Origin: Candidatus Sphingomonas colombiensis
GTDB lineage: Bacteria > Pseudomonadota > Alphaproteobacteria > Sphingomonadales > Sphingomonadaceae
Direction of reading: 5' to 3'
DNA length: 64,000 nt
Assembly (NCBI GenBank): GCA_029202845.1
Contig: CP119315.1
Coordinates: 2,201,001 to 2,265,000 of the forward strand
Positions 16,565 to 25,697 of the stretch are shown in pieces. How positions within the stretch are numbered: the stretch's first letter is position 1; each line of letters starts with the position of its first letter. A model generated the notes under the pieces. The model worked only from the letters and a program-made list of their open reading frames with translations, did not search any database and was not told the origin of the DNA. Made by a program: the position numbers and the translations under genes.

Positions 16565-18223
16565 TTAACGCGGACAGGTGGAGGCGGCGGTGGCGTCGAG
16601 ATCGAGGCAGCGCCCGTCCAGGCCGTTCACCTGCAGCCCGATCGTCGCGGCGAGCGTCGGCACGATATCCACCGTCTCCACCGACAGCGGCTGTTCGAAC
16701 CCGGCGATCCCCTTGCGCCAGAACAGGATCGGCACGCGGCGATCATAATCCCACGGGCTGCCATGCGTTTCGACATAGCCGGGGCCGGGCACCGGGATCG
16801 GCGTGACGCGCGGCTTGAGCATCAGCAGGAAATCGCCCGAACGTTCCGCGTCGTAGGAGGCGCGGGCGCGTTCCAGCAGCGTCCAGTTTTCCGGCGGCCC
16901 CTTCGGCATCGGGGTCGCGGCGATCTGCTCGCGGGTCAGCGCGGCGGCGATCTGCGGCATCGCCGTATAACGCTTCACCGCGCTGGCGACCACGGCGGCG
17001 CGCTTTGCGGCGGGCACATCGCTGGAGACATAGACGTCGCCTTCGCCACCGATAAGCACCGGGCCGGCGATGCCCAGTTCCTTGCCGATCGCCGCACCGA
17101 CCAGTTTCGGCGCGATCGACGCGTCGACGCGGGTTTCCATCGGCATGGCGTGCTGCATCTGCCGCTCGGTCATGTCGTGCGCGCCGTGATCGGCGGTCAG
17201 CACCACCTCATAATCCACGCCCAGCCCGTCGAGCGCGTCGAAGAAGGTTTCGAGCGAGAGATCCAGTTCGTTCATCTGGATGCACATCTCGCTGCCCTGC
17301 GTGCCGTTGGCATGGCCGACATAATCGGTCGCGGACAGGCCGACGATCAGCAGGTCGGGCGAGGCGCCGGTGCCGAGCTTCATGTCCTTGGCCAGCCCAT
17401 AGGCCATGCCCAGCACCGCGCTGTCGATCGCGGGCGAGGCGCGGAACGCCTTGGCGTCGCCGGCCGCGCGCTCGAACCGCCCCGTGCCGAGCGTCTGTCC
17501 GCCCACCTGGATCGGGCGCGAGATCGCCGCGCACCAGCCGGGCAGCGGCAGCGGCCCCTGCGGCTTGGCGATCAGCGCGGCGACGGCGGCATTCGCGCGC
17601 GCCACGGTCGGCGGCGTCTGGCGGCCGGCATAAGAGGCGAAGGTCTTGCCGTCCCAGAACCACAATTCGTCGACCTTGTGGCCGCCCATCATGATCGCCG
17701 CGCGATCCTTGCCCGCGACAGACACGACGCGGGTGGCGGGGTTGCCCGCCTTCATCATCTCGCCCAGGGTCGGCACCTTCAGGTGCAGATCGGATGCGGT
17801 GTAATTGTTGTGATCGGTGCCGGGAACGCGCTCGTCTTCCGCGCAATAGATCATCTTGTCCGCGCGGCCGGCCTTCTGATCCAGCCAGTTGTTGGCGATG
17901 ATCCCGGTATGCGCGGGCCGCATACCGGTCAGGATCGTAGAATGGCCGGGGCAGGTTTCGGTCGCGGCATGGCTCTGATAACCGGATGGGAACACCACGC
18001 CGTTCAGCAGCCGTGCGAAGCCGCCGGTGAAGCGATTGCGATATTGCGCGAACAGATCGGCGGAGAATTGATCGACCGAAATGGCGACGATCAGTTTCGG
18101 CGCGGCGCGCGGCCCGGCGGCTTCGGGCGCGGGGGCGGCAACGGGAGCAGCCTGTTGCGCGAGCGCCGGGCTGGCGAGAGTAGCGGCGATCAGGGCAAGC
18201 GGGGCGGCGATCCGAACTTTCAT
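16565..18223 (-). CDS. Secreted alkaline phosphatase, PhoK/PafA-like (Thr nucleophile)
   Basis: This 552-residue exported metalloenzyme hydrolyses phosphomonoesters. MKVRIAAPLALIAATLASPALAQ is a Sec signal. The metal and nucleophile residues fit the nucleotide pyrophosphatase/phosphodiesterase-like branch: Asp51 in AISVDQFSAD, probable nucleophile Thr90 in HAATETCPGHST, LSATDYVGHANG, LTADHGAHD and ETHGSPWDYDRRVP near residue 490. This pattern matches the Sphingomonas PhoK (SPAP) enzyme rather than classic Ser-type PhoA. An upstream in-frame ATG exists at 18256, but the signal peptide fixes the start at 18223. Only 47 bases separate it from the divergent dsbD gene; no clear Pho box was seen. 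Confidence 0.9.
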   Translation of the reverse strand: MKVRIAAPLALIAATLASPALAQQAAPVAAPAPEAAGPRAAPKLIVAISVDQFSADLFAQYRNRFTGGFARLLNGVVFPSGYQSHAATETCPGHSTILTGMRPAHTGIIANNWLDQKAGRADKMIYCAEDERVPGTDHNNYTASDLHLKVPTLGEMMKAGNPATRVVSVAGKDRAAIMMGGHKVDELWFWDGKTFASYAGRQTPPTVARANAAVAALIAKPQGPLPLPGWCAAISRPIQVGGQTLGTGRFERAAGDAKAFRASPAIDSAVLGMAYGLAKDMKLGTGASPDLLIVGLSATDYVGHANGTQGSEMCIQMNELDLSLETFFDALDGLGVDYEVVLTADHGAHDMTERQMQHAMPMETRVDASIAPKLVGAAIGKELGIAGPVLIGGEGDVYVSSDVPAAKRAAVVASAVKRYTAMPQIAAALTREQIAATPMPKGPPENWTLLERARASYDAERSGDFLLMLKPRVTPIPVPGPGYVETHGSPWDYDRRVPILFWRKGIAGFEQPLSVETVDIVPTLAATIGLQVNGLDGRCLDLDATAASTCPR

Positions 18224-18270
18224 TCTCGGTCCTTGGTGCAATAATTCGTGGGCCACGGTATGTCCGCGCC

Positions 18271-20298
18271 ATGATAGCGAGGCAAGCGTGGTTGGGGTGG
18301 TTAGCCACCTTCATGGTCGGTCTGATGACATTGGCCGCGATTCCCGCCGCCGCACAGCGGCATGTCGCGATGCAATTGGTGGCCGAAACCTCGCAACCCG
18401 CCGCGGGGCAGGCGGTGACGCTCGCGTTTGACGCCGATCCCGCGCCCGGCTGGCACGCTTATTGGCAGAACCCCGGCGACGCGGGCGTCGGCACGCGGCT
18501 CGAATGGCAGCTTCCGGTGGGCGCGACGGCGGGTGAGCTGCGCTATCCGGTGCCGCAGCGGCTGCTGATCGCGGGGCTGATGAACTATGTGTTCGAGCGG
18601 CCGTTCGCGATGCTGGTCGATGTGAAGATCCCGGGGGGGCTTGCGGCGGGCACGCGGCTGCCGATCAGCGTGAAGGCGGACTATCTCGTTTGCACCAACG
18701 ATCTCTGCGTCCCCGAAACGCAGACGCTGCAAACCTTGCTGACGATCGGCGACGGCGCGCCTGATCCCGCGCTCCGCACGAAGTTCGACGCGTGGCGGCG
18801 CGCGCTGCCGAGGCCTCTCGGCGCGAGCGCGACATGGGCGGCGAGCGGCGGCACCTTCCGGCTTGGCGTGCCTTTCCCGGCGGATGCGTCGGCGAAAGAC
18901 GTTTATTTCTACCCGCTGGAATCGGGCACGGTCGATTTCGCCGCCCCGCAAAGGATGGCGCGCGAAGGCGATCGGCTGGTGATCGAAACCAAAGCCGCGG
19001 CGGCTCCCGCATCCGGCCGGATCGAGGGCGTGCTGGCGACCGGAGACGGGCGCGGGCTGTCGATCGTCGCGGAACCCGGCGTGGTCGCGCCGATCGCGGC
19101 AGCGACGAGTGGCGGCCTGTGGTTCGCCGCGCTGGCGGCATTTGCCGGGGCGGTGCTCGGCGGCGTTCTGCTCAATGTCATGCCGTGCGTCTTCCCGATC
19201 CTGAGCCTCAAAGCATTGAGCCTCGCACGTTCGGGCGAAACCGAAGGGGCCGCGCGGCGCGAGGCTCTGGCCTATGCGGCGGGGGTGATCCTCGTCTGCC
19301 TCGCGCTGGGTGGCACGTTGCTCGCGTTGCGTGCCGGCGGTGCCGTGGTTGGCTGGGCATTCCAGTTGCAGGACGCGCGCGTGATCGGCTTGCTGTTGCT
19401 GCTCGTCGCGGGGATCGCGTTCAATCTGGCGGGGCTGTTCGAGCTGCCGACCCCGCGCTTCGCCGCAGGATCGGGCACGACCGGCGCCTTCGCCACCGGC
19501 GCGCTCGCGGCATTCGTCGCGACACCGTGCAGCGGCCCGTTCATGGGCGCGGCGCTGGGCGCGGCGCTGGTGCTGCCGACGATCGCGGCGATGCTGGTGT
19601 TTGCCGGGCTGGGGCTGGGCATCGCATTGCCGTTCCTGTTGATCGGCTTCATCCCCGCGCTGCGCCGCCGCTTGCCGAAGCCGGGTGCGTGGATGGTGCG
19701 AATGCGGCGTATCCTGTCGGTGCCGATGTTCCTGACGGCACTGGCGCTCGCCTGGGTGGTCGGGCGGCAGACGGGAACGGACGGGCTGATGCTCGTGCTG
19801 AGCGCGGTGCTGCTGCTCGCGCTGGCCTTATGGTGGACGGGGCGACGGCAAATCGCCGGTGTCGAGCGCGCCTATTGGCCGGCGCTGGCGGCGCTGCCGC
19901 TCGCGCTCGTGGCGGTCGTGCTGCTGCGCCCGGCCGCCGCGTCTCCGGCGGTGGCGATCGCGGGAGCGGAGCCGTTCAGCGAGGCGAGGCTCGCCGCGTT
20001 GCGCGCGGAAGGGCGCCCCGTGTTCGCCTATTTCACCGCCGATTGGTGCCTGACGTGCAAGGTCAACGAAAAGACCTCGATCGAGACGGAGCGGGTCGCC
20101 AGCGCGTTCGGCAAGGGCAAGGTCGCGGTGCTGGTCGGCGACTGGACCGATGGCAATCCCGCGCTCGGCCGCTTCATCGAGGCGAACAACCGCGCCGGCG
20201 TGCCGCTCTATCTATGGTACGCCCCCGGGGCGCGCGAACCGCGTGTGCTGCCGCAATTGCTGACGCCCGATATGCTCGCCGCCTTGCCGGGCGAGTGA
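18271..20298 (+). CDS. dsbD: Thiol:disulfide interchange protein DsbD
   Basis: This 675-residue inner-membrane protein carries electrons from cytoplasmic thioredoxin to periplasmic disulfides. It has a signal peptide (cleavage near AAAQR), an N-terminal periplasmic domain with Cys141 and Cys146 (VCTNDLC), about eight membrane segments between residues 280 and 555 with Cys in NVMPCVFPI and ATPCSGPF, and a C-terminal thioredoxin domain with Cys593/Cys596 in DWCLTCK. All three domains are intact. The stop lies nine bases from the convergent bpt stop. The family supports cytochrome c maturation and repair of periplasmic proteins. Confidence 0.93.
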   Translation: MIARQAWLGWLATFMVGLMTLAAIPAAAQRHVAMQLVAETSQPAAGQAVTLAFDADPAPGWHAYWQNPGDAGVGTRLEWQLPVGATAGELRYPVPQRLLIAGLMNYVFERPFAMLVDVKIPGGLAAGTRLPISVKADYLVCTNDLCVPETQTLQTLLTIGDGAPDPALRTKFDAWRRALPRPLGASATWAASGGTFRLGVPFPADASAKDVYFYPLESGTVDFAAPQRMAREGDRLVIETKAAAAPASGRIEGVLATGDGRGLSIVAEPGVVAPIAAATSGGLWFAALAAFAGAVLGGVLLNVMPCVFPILSLKALSLARSGETEGAARREALAYAAGVILVCLALGGTLLALRAGGAVVGWAFQLQDARVIGLLLLLVAGIAFNLAGLFELPTPRFAAGSGTTGAFATGALAAFVATPCSGPFMGAALGAALVLPTIAAMLVFAGLGLGIALPFLLIGFIPALRRRLPKPGAWMVRMRRILSVPMFLTALALAWVVGRQTGTDGLMLVLSAVLLLALALWWTGRRQIAGVERAYWPALAALPLALVAVVLLRPAAASPAVAIAGAEPFSEARLAALRAEGRPVFAYFTADWCLTCKVNEKTSIETERVASAFGKGKVAVLVGDWTDGNPALGRFIEANNRAGVPLYLWYAPGAREPRVLPQLLTPDMLAALPGE

Positions 20299-20307
20299 GC
20301 GCGGTGG

Positions 20308-21057
20308 TCAGGCGACCACTTCATCCTCCGACAGCAGCGCCCAGCCGCGCGGGCTGAGCACCTCCAGCGGGCGATAGCGCGTCTTATATTCCATCCGCGG
20401 CGAGCCCTTCACCCAATAGCCGAGATAGACATAGGGCAGCCTTGCGGTGCGCGCGCGCAGGATGTGATCGAGGATGATGAGGTTGCCGAGCCCCGGCCGC
20501 TCCTCCTCATCGGGGGCGAAGAAGCTGTAGATCATCGACAGTCCGTCCGCCTGACGATCGGTGAGGCACGCGCCGACAAGGCGGCCCTGCGCGCCGTTTA
20601 CCGAAGGTTCGCGATATTCCACGATCACCGAATTGACCGGCGATTGCTCGATCATGTCGGCGTAATCCGTCTCATCCATCCCGGCCATCCCGCCGCCGGG
20701 ATGTCGCGCGGCGAGATAACGGCGGAGCAATTGATATTGCTCGTCGGTCGCCCATGGGCGGCACGCGGTCACTTCCAGATCGGCGTGGCGGCGGATCAGC
20801 TTGCGCTGCGAGCCATTGGCCTCGAAATCATGCGCCACCACCCGCACCGACACGCATGCCGTGCATCCTGCGCACGACGGGCGATAGGCGACGGACTGGC
20901 TCCGCCGGAAACCGATCCGGCCCAGCGCGTCGTTGAGTTCGCCGGCATGCGGGCCGGTCAGTTCGGTGAACACCTTCCGCTCCTGCCGGTCGGGCAGATA
21001 GGGGCAGGGCGCCGGGCTGGTCACGAAGAAACGCGGAAAGCGAAATGGCGCTGTCAC
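20308..21057 (-). CDS. bpt: Aspartate/glutamate leucyltransferase (N-end rule)
   Basis: This 249-residue enzyme transfers Leu from Leu-tRNA to proteins starting with Asp or Glu, marking them for ClpAP/ClpS degradation. It contains the Cys-rich N-terminal signature (PYLPDRQERKVF near residue 20 and YRPSCAGCTACVSVRV near 58) and a GNAT-like C-terminal domain (SFFAPDEEERPGLGN, YVYLGYWVKGSPRMEYK). The length and motifs match bacterial Bpt rather than Aat. Upstream, 21058-21192 contains two GANTC sites and a TTAACC dyad (see separate entry). Confidence 0.94.
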   Translation of the reverse strand: MTAPFRFPRFFVTSPAPCPYLPDRQERKVFTELTGPHAGELNDALGRIGFRRSQSVAYRPSCAGCTACVSVRVVAHDFEANGSQRKLIRRHADLEVTACRPWATDEQYQLLRRYLAARHPGGGMAGMDETDYADMIEQSPVNSVIVEYREPSVNGAQGRLVGACLTDRQADGLSMIYSFFAPDEEERPGLGNLIILDHILRARTARLPYVYLGYWVKGSPRMEYKTRYRPLEVLSPRGWALLSEDEVVA

Positions 21058-21136
21058 CGACGATATCCTTCTGCCCGGTGCGCGGATTCGCGCCGTATCG
21101 ACAGGATATGAATCCTCAACTCAATCGTGAAAAGCC

Positions 21137-21161
21137 CGTTAACCACGAATAGAGGTTAACG
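21137..21161. promoter_or_regulatory. Perfect 8-bp dyad CGTTAACC-N9-GGTTAACG
   Basis: The arms at 21137-21144 and 21154-21161 are exact inverted repeats, located upstream of bpt and downstream of ilvA (both minus strand). Each arm contains TTAACC, like a CtrA half-site, although the spacing is not the canonical N7 direct arrangement. GANTC sites occur at 21085-21089 and 21110-21114. It may be an operator for bpt or the ilvA terminator stem; no T-run follows on the minus strand. Confidence 0.4.
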
Positions 21162-21192
21162 CGACCGTGGCCGCCATTCCAGAGGGGGAAAA

Positions 21193-22437
21193 TCAGCCCG
21201 CTTCGACCTGGCTCACCTCATATCCGCCCTCGCGCAGCGCCGCGATCAGCCGGTTCAGGTGATCGCGATCGCGCGCCTCGCATTCGATGTCCGCGATCAG
21301 GCCCTTCGCCGGCAACGAGGTGAAGACGCGCTGATGATACACCTCGATGATGTTGACGCGCTGTTCGTCGAAAATCCGCGCGACGTTGAAAAGCGAGCCC
21401 GGCTGATCCTTCAGCCGGATGCGCAGCCGCGCGAGTCGGCCAGATCGCGCCAGATCGCGCAGCAGCACGTTGGCGAGCAGCCGCGTGTCGATATTGCCGC
21501 CGCACAGCACGACGCCCACCGTCTTGCCCCGGAAACGCTCGCCATGTTGCAGCAGCGCGGCGAGTCCCGCGGCGCCCGCGCCTTCCACCACCGTCTTTTC
21601 GATCTGGAGCAACAGGCTGACCGCTTCCTCCAGGCTGCGCTCGGAGACGAGCACGATATCGTCGACCAGCGCCTTCACCATGCGCGCGGTGATGCCGCCC
21701 GGCTCCTTGACCGCAATGCCCTCCGCCAGCGTATCGCCGGCGCACGGCATATGGGTGCCGTGGATTCGGTTATACATCGACGGAAACAACTCCGCCTGCA
21801 CCCCGATCACCTCGATCGGGCGGGGCGCGGCTGCCGCCACCGTCGCCATGCCGGAGATCAGGCCCCCGCCGCCGATCGGGGTGAGAAACACGTCGATATC
21901 CGGCACATCCTCCAGCATTTCGAGCGCGACCGTGCCTTGCCCCGCGATCACGCGGGGGTCGTCGAACGGGTGGATGAACGTGTAGCCGTCGCGGGCTTCC
22001 AGGGTGCGGGCATGGGCATAAGCGGCGTCGAACGTATCGCCTTCCAGCACCACGGTCGCACCATGGCCCTGCGTTTGCGTTACCTTCACGATCGGCGTCG
22101 TCGTCGGCATGACGATCGTTGCCGGTACGCCGAGCCGGTTGGCGTGATAGGCCAGGCCCTGCGCATGATTGCCCGCCGATGCCGCGATCACGCCGCGCGC
22201 CTTGGCCTCGTCCGAAAGCTGGAGCAACGTGTTGAGCGCGCCGCGCTCCTTATAGGCGGCGGTGAACTGAAGGTTTTCGAACTTCAGATAGATGTTGGCG
22301 CCGGTAAGCTGGGAAAGCGTGCGGCTAATCAGCGTCGGCGTGCGCACGATCGAGTCGCGAATCCGCATGTGCGCGGCACGCACGTCCTCGATGGAGACGG
22401 GAAGGGACTCGTCGTTCGTGGCAAGACTGGCCAACAT
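21193..22437 (-). CDS. ilvA: Threonine ammonia-lyase (threonine dehydratase)
   Basis: This 414-residue PLP enzyme deaminates threonine to 2-oxobutyrate. The PLP lysine is Lys63 in FTAAYKERGA, and the phosphate-binding glycine loop is GGGGLISG near residue 190. Residues from about 330 form one ACT domain (RIRLKDQPGSLFNVARIF). The single ACT domain and length of about 410 fit the shorter IlvA/TdcB-like class, which can be biosynthetic or catabolic. No ilv genes are adjacent, so the pathway assignment to isoleucine synthesis is inferred. Confidence 0.92.
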   Translation of the reverse strand: MLASLATNDESLPVSIEDVRAAHMRIRDSIVRTPTLISRTLSQLTGANIYLKFENLQFTAAYKERGALNTLLQLSDEAKARGVIAASAGNHAQGLAYHANRLGVPATIVMPTTTPIVKVTQTQGHGATVVLEGDTFDAAYAHARTLEARDGYTFIHPFDDPRVIAGQGTVALEMLEDVPDIDVFLTPIGGGGLISGMATVAAAAPRPIEVIGVQAELFPSMYNRIHGTHMPCAGDTLAEGIAVKEPGGITARMVKALVDDIVLVSERSLEEAVSLLLQIEKTVVEGAGAAGLAALLQHGERFRGKTVGVVLCGGNIDTRLLANVLLRDLARSGRLARLRIRLKDQPGSLFNVARIFDEQRVNIIEVYHQRVFTSLPAKGLIADIECEARDRDHLNRLIAALREGGYEVSQVEAG

Positions 22438-22565
22438 AACCTCCGTTCACGCTAATTTACTGATGGCAACGCCTGTGCATCCCGGCCGAAGTGGGGACCG
22501 ATCGCAACACAGCGCCGCGTAGACCATCTGGCGCGCCGTGGAAACTCCGCCTAATCCCCACGGCC

Positions 22566-23405
22566 ATGAGGATCGCATTCATCGGCACCGGCGTCATGGG
22601 CGCCCCGATGGCCGGGCATCTTGCCCGCGCCGGACATGACGTCACCGTTTATAACCGCACCCGCCGAAAGGCGGAGGCGACCGGGCTGAAAGTGGCCGAC
22701 ACGCCTGCGGCGGCCGCCGCAGGCGCGGATGCGGTGGTCGCCTGTGTCGGCAATGACGGCGATCTGGAACAGGTGACGCTGGGCGCCGACGGTGCCTTTG
22801 CCGCGATGCGCGAGGATGCGGTGTTCATCGATCACACCACGGTTTCCGCCGATATCGCGCGGCGGCTCGCCGCGGCGCGCGGGCTGTGCGTCGATGCGCC
22901 GGTTTCCGGCGGGCAGGCGGGTGCGGAGAAGGGCCAGCTTTCGATCATGTGCGGTGGCAGTGACGCCGCGATGGCCAGTGCGCGCGCGGTGATGGAGCCT
23001 TATGCCGCGCGCATCGTCCATGTCGGCGCGGCGGGGGCGGGGCAGCAGACCAAGATGGTCAACCAGATATGCATCGCCGGGGTGGTGCAGGGTTTGAGCG
23101 AGGCGCTGCGTTTCGCGCAGGCGAGCGATCTCGATCTCGACAAGGTGTTCGAGGCGGTATCCGGCGGCGCGGCGCAGAGCTGGCAGATGGTCAATCGCTG
23201 GGGCACGATGGCGAAGGACGAATTCGATTTCGGCTTCGCGATTGACTGGATGCGCAAGGATCTGGGCCTCGCGCTCGACGAGGCGAAGCGCAGCGGGGCG
23301 GTGCTGCCGGTCGCCGCGCTGGTCGATCAATTCTATGCCGAAGTGCAGAAGATGGGCGGCGGGCGGCAGGATACCAGCGCGCTGGTGCGGCGGTTGCCGA
23401 AGTGA
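22566..23405 (+). CDS. NAD(P)-dependent beta-hydroxyacid dehydrogenase (3-hydroxyisobutyrate / tartronate semialdehyde reductase type)
   Basis: This 279-residue protein has the family architecture: the nucleotide-binding GTGVMGAPMAGHLARAGH near residues 7-24, the substrate loop DAPVSGGQAGAEKG near 116 and the catalytic lysine in GQQTKMVNQ near 162. The C-terminal helical domain is complete. Members reduce 2- or 3-hydroxy-acid semialdehydes; exact specificity is not readable. Its stop overlaps the GTG start of the next gene (GTGA), so the two are cotranscribed. The 128 bases upstream, shared with the divergent ilvA, hold no obvious conserved site. Confidence 0.88.
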   Translation: MRIAFIGTGVMGAPMAGHLARAGHDVTVYNRTRRKAEATGLKVADTPAAAAAGADAVVACVGNDGDLEQVTLGADGAFAAMREDAVFIDHTTVSADIARRLAAARGLCVDAPVSGGQAGAEKGQLSIMCGGSDAAMASARAVMEPYAARIVHVGAAGAGQQTKMVNQICIAGVVQGLSEALRFAQASDLDLDKVFEAVSGGAAQSWQMVNRWGTMAKDEFDFGFAIDWMRKDLGLALDEAKRSGAVLPVAALVDQFYAEVQKMGGGRQDTSALVRRLPK

Positions 23406-25072
23406 GGGGCGCATTGCTCGCGGCGGTCGCCGCGCTGTTCCCGACGGCGGCGCTGGCTGATGCGCTGATCGATAATGTGCAAGGCATCACGCTCGATCGC
23501 AACGGGCAGGTCACGCGCTTCAAGGCGATCGTCATGGACAAGGACGGCAAGGTCGTCCGCCTCGTCCCCGTCAACGAAGAGCCGCACAAGCCGACCAAGA
23601 AAGATCCCGGCCCGCGATACGATTGGCGGGCGGACATGAAGGGCAAGGTGCTGTTGCCCGGCTTCATCGACGCGCACGGACATGTCGAGGAACTGGGCTT
23701 CGCGGCGATGTCGCTCGATCTCTCGGACACCGGGTCGCTCGACGAGGCCAAGGCGAAGATCGCCGCCTATATCGCCGCCAATCCCGATCGGAAATGGATC
23801 ATCGGGCGCGGTTGGAATCAGGAGAAATGGGGGCTGGGGCGCTTCCCCACCGCCGCCGATCTCGATGCCGTTTCGGGCGATCGCGCGGTGTGGCTGGAGC
23901 GCGCCGACGGTCATGCCGGCTGGGCGAACAGCGCCGCGATGCGGGAGGCGGGCGTCACCGCCGCCACCGCGACGCCGGCGGGCGGCCGGATCGAAAAGGG
24001 CGCCGGCGGCCAGCCGGCGGGCGTGTTCGTGGACGCCGCGACGCAACTGATCGCCAAGGTGATCGCGCCGCCACTGCCCAAGGAGCGCGACGCCGCTTTC
24101 CTCGCCGCGCAGCAGGTGCTGCTTGGCTATGGCGTCACCGCGATCGCCGACATGGGCACGACGCTCGACGACTGGCTGAGCTATCGCCGCATGGCCGATA
24201 TCGGCGCGCTGCGCATCCGCGTGATGAGCTATGCGCGCGGCATGGAGACGGCGAGCCGCGTCGGCGGCAAGGGGCCGACGCCGTGGCTCTATGGCGATCG
24301 GCTGCGGATGGGGGGCGTGAAGATCTACGCCGATGGCGCGCTGGGATCGCGCGGGGCGTGGCTGAAGGCGCCTTACGCCGATGCGCCGGGCCAGTCCGGC
24401 CTCGGTTTCAACACCGATGCGCAATTGCAGAACCAGATGAGCCGCGCCGCGATGGACGGCTTTCAGGTCGCGGTCCATGCGATCGGCGATCGCGCCAACG
24501 GGCAGGTGCTGGATGCGATTCAGGCGCTGTCGGATACCTATACCGGCGATCGCCGCTGGCGCATCGAACATGCCCAGATCGTCGATTCCGCCGATCTGCC
24601 GCGGTTCGGGCATTTCGGCACGATCGCCTCGATGCAGCCGATCCACCAGACCAGCGATCGGACCATGGCGGAGGCGCGGCTCGGCCCGCAGCGGCTGGCG
24701 GGGGCCTATGCGTGGAAATCCATGCTGGCGAACGGATCGAAGCTCGCCTTCGGTTCCGACACCCCGGTCGAAAAGCCCGATCCATGGGCCGGCTGGGCGG
24801 CGGGGTTCACACGGCAGGATGCGGATGGCCAGCCTTACGGCGGGTGGCGTCCCGAAGAGGCGGTGACGCGCGAACAGGCGTGGTGGGCCTATACCGGCGG
24901 CGCATCCTATGCCGCCTTCGCCGAGAACAAGTTCGGCATCCTCGCGCCGGGCCAGCGTGTCGATTTCATCATCGTCGATCGCGATCCGCTCAACGCCAGC
25001 CCGACTGAATTGCGCAAGACCTTGGTGCAGCAGACATGGGTCGGTGGTGAGAAGGTGTGGGAGCGGAAGTAG
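23402..25072 (+). CDS. Exported amidohydrolase, YtcJ-like
   Basis: This 556-residue protein begins at a GTG that overlaps the previous stop and has a signal peptide (cleavage near ALADA, residue 20). The metal-dependent hydrolase fold is shown by LLPGFIDAHGHVEE (first HxH), KIYADGALGSRGAW, VAVHAIGDRANG and the terminal GSDTPVEKPDP. It matches the amidohydrolase-3 (YtcJ) family, whose substrates are mostly unknown. No frame damage is seen. A strong inverted repeat after the stop probably ends transcription from both sides. Confidence 0.88.
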   Translation: MRGALLAAVAALFPTAALADALIDNVQGITLDRNGQVTRFKAIVMDKDGKVVRLVPVNEEPHKPTKKDPGPRYDWRADMKGKVLLPGFIDAHGHVEELGFAAMSLDLSDTGSLDEAKAKIAAYIAANPDRKWIIGRGWNQEKWGLGRFPTAADLDAVSGDRAVWLERADGHAGWANSAAMREAGVTAATATPAGGRIEKGAGGQPAGVFVDAATQLIAKVIAPPLPKERDAAFLAAQQVLLGYGVTAIADMGTTLDDWLSYRRMADIGALRIRVMSYARGMETASRVGGKGPTPWLYGDRLRMGGVKIYADGALGSRGAWLKAPYADAPGQSGLGFNTDAQLQNQMSRAAMDGFQVAVHAIGDRANGQVLDAIQALSDTYTGDRRWRIEHAQIVDSADLPRFGHFGTIASMQPIHQTSDRTMAEARLGPQRLAGAYAWKSMLANGSKLAFGSDTPVEKPDPWAGWAAGFTRQDADGQPYGGWRPEEAVTREQAWWAYTGGASYAAFAENKFGILAPGQRVDFIIVDRDPLNASPTELRKTLVQQTWVGGEKVWERK

Positions 25073-25146
25073 GGCCGTCCGAGCGTGGGAGGAGCCGAAC
25101 CTCGACAATCCCGAAAGCCATGACCTAATATTCGTGCGGCATTGGC

Positions 25147-25187
25147 CGAAAGGGAGTCGCCGAGTTTCCCTGGCGGACTCCCTTTCG
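25147..25187. terminator. Bidirectional stem-loop terminator
   Basis: CGAAAGGGAGTC (25147-25158) pairs perfectly with GACTCCCTTTCG (25176-25187), and GCC/GGC extends the stem past one bulged base. It lies between the convergent amidohydrolase and PEP-CTERM genes. Confidence 0.7.
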
Positions 25188-25202
25188 CGACCCGTCTTGA
25201 TG

Positions 25203-25697
25203 TCAGGCGAAGCGGATGTTGGTCTTCATCGCGCTCTTGCGGCGCATCATGCCGCCCACTGCGCCAAAGCCGAGGATCATCAGGCCCCAAGTGGCAGGCT
25301 CGGGGGCGGCGGAAAATACTGTGAAATGGAAACTGTTGGACCATGTTCGGTCGGAAGCGGAACTAAAGAACCCGCCCACGGTCGCCGGGCCAGCACCGAT
25401 CGCGGTAAAATTCCATACGAATAACAGCGGATTCGTTGAAGCATCCGCGAGATAATTCGGTCCATCGGAAACAAATTTCTCCGTAATTCCAGCCGAGTAT
25501 CCCACTCCCACGCCGTCGCCGGTAAAATGCTCTCCCGGAGCGCCTCCGAGATAAAATTCGATATTAAAAGTATCGCCGACATGAATATTGGACATGTTTA
25601 CGCCGGCGGCCGGAATCGCTGTAAGGGTAATCGTGGCGTCCGCCGGAGCTGATAAGGCCAGCGCAATGCACGCGGCGCCCGATAATAAGAACTTCAT
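25203..25697 (-). CDS. PEP-CTERM sorting-domain protein
   Basis: This 164-residue secreted protein has a signal peptide (MKFLLSGAACIALALSAPADA), a beta-rich middle of about 110 residues without recognisable catalytic motifs, and a C-terminal sorting signal: Pro-Glu-Pro at 132-134 followed by ATW, a hydrophobic helix (GLMILGFGAVGGM) and basic MRRK. Such proteins are processed by exosortase and usually go to the cell surface or exopolysaccharide matrix. No exosortase gene is in the window. The tail continues 11 residues beyond the Arg cluster, longer than usual. The start at 25697 has a GAGGGG ribosome-binding site. Base composition is more AT-rich than its neighbours. Confidence 0.88.
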   Translation of the reverse strand: MKFLLSGAACIALALSAPADATITLTAIPAAGVNMSNIHVGDTFNIEFYLGGAPGEHFTGDGVGVGYSAGITEKFVSDGPNYLADASTNPLLFVWNFTAIGAGPATVGGFFSSASDRTWSNSFHFTVFSAAPEPATWGLMILGFGAVGGMMRRKSAMKTNIRFA

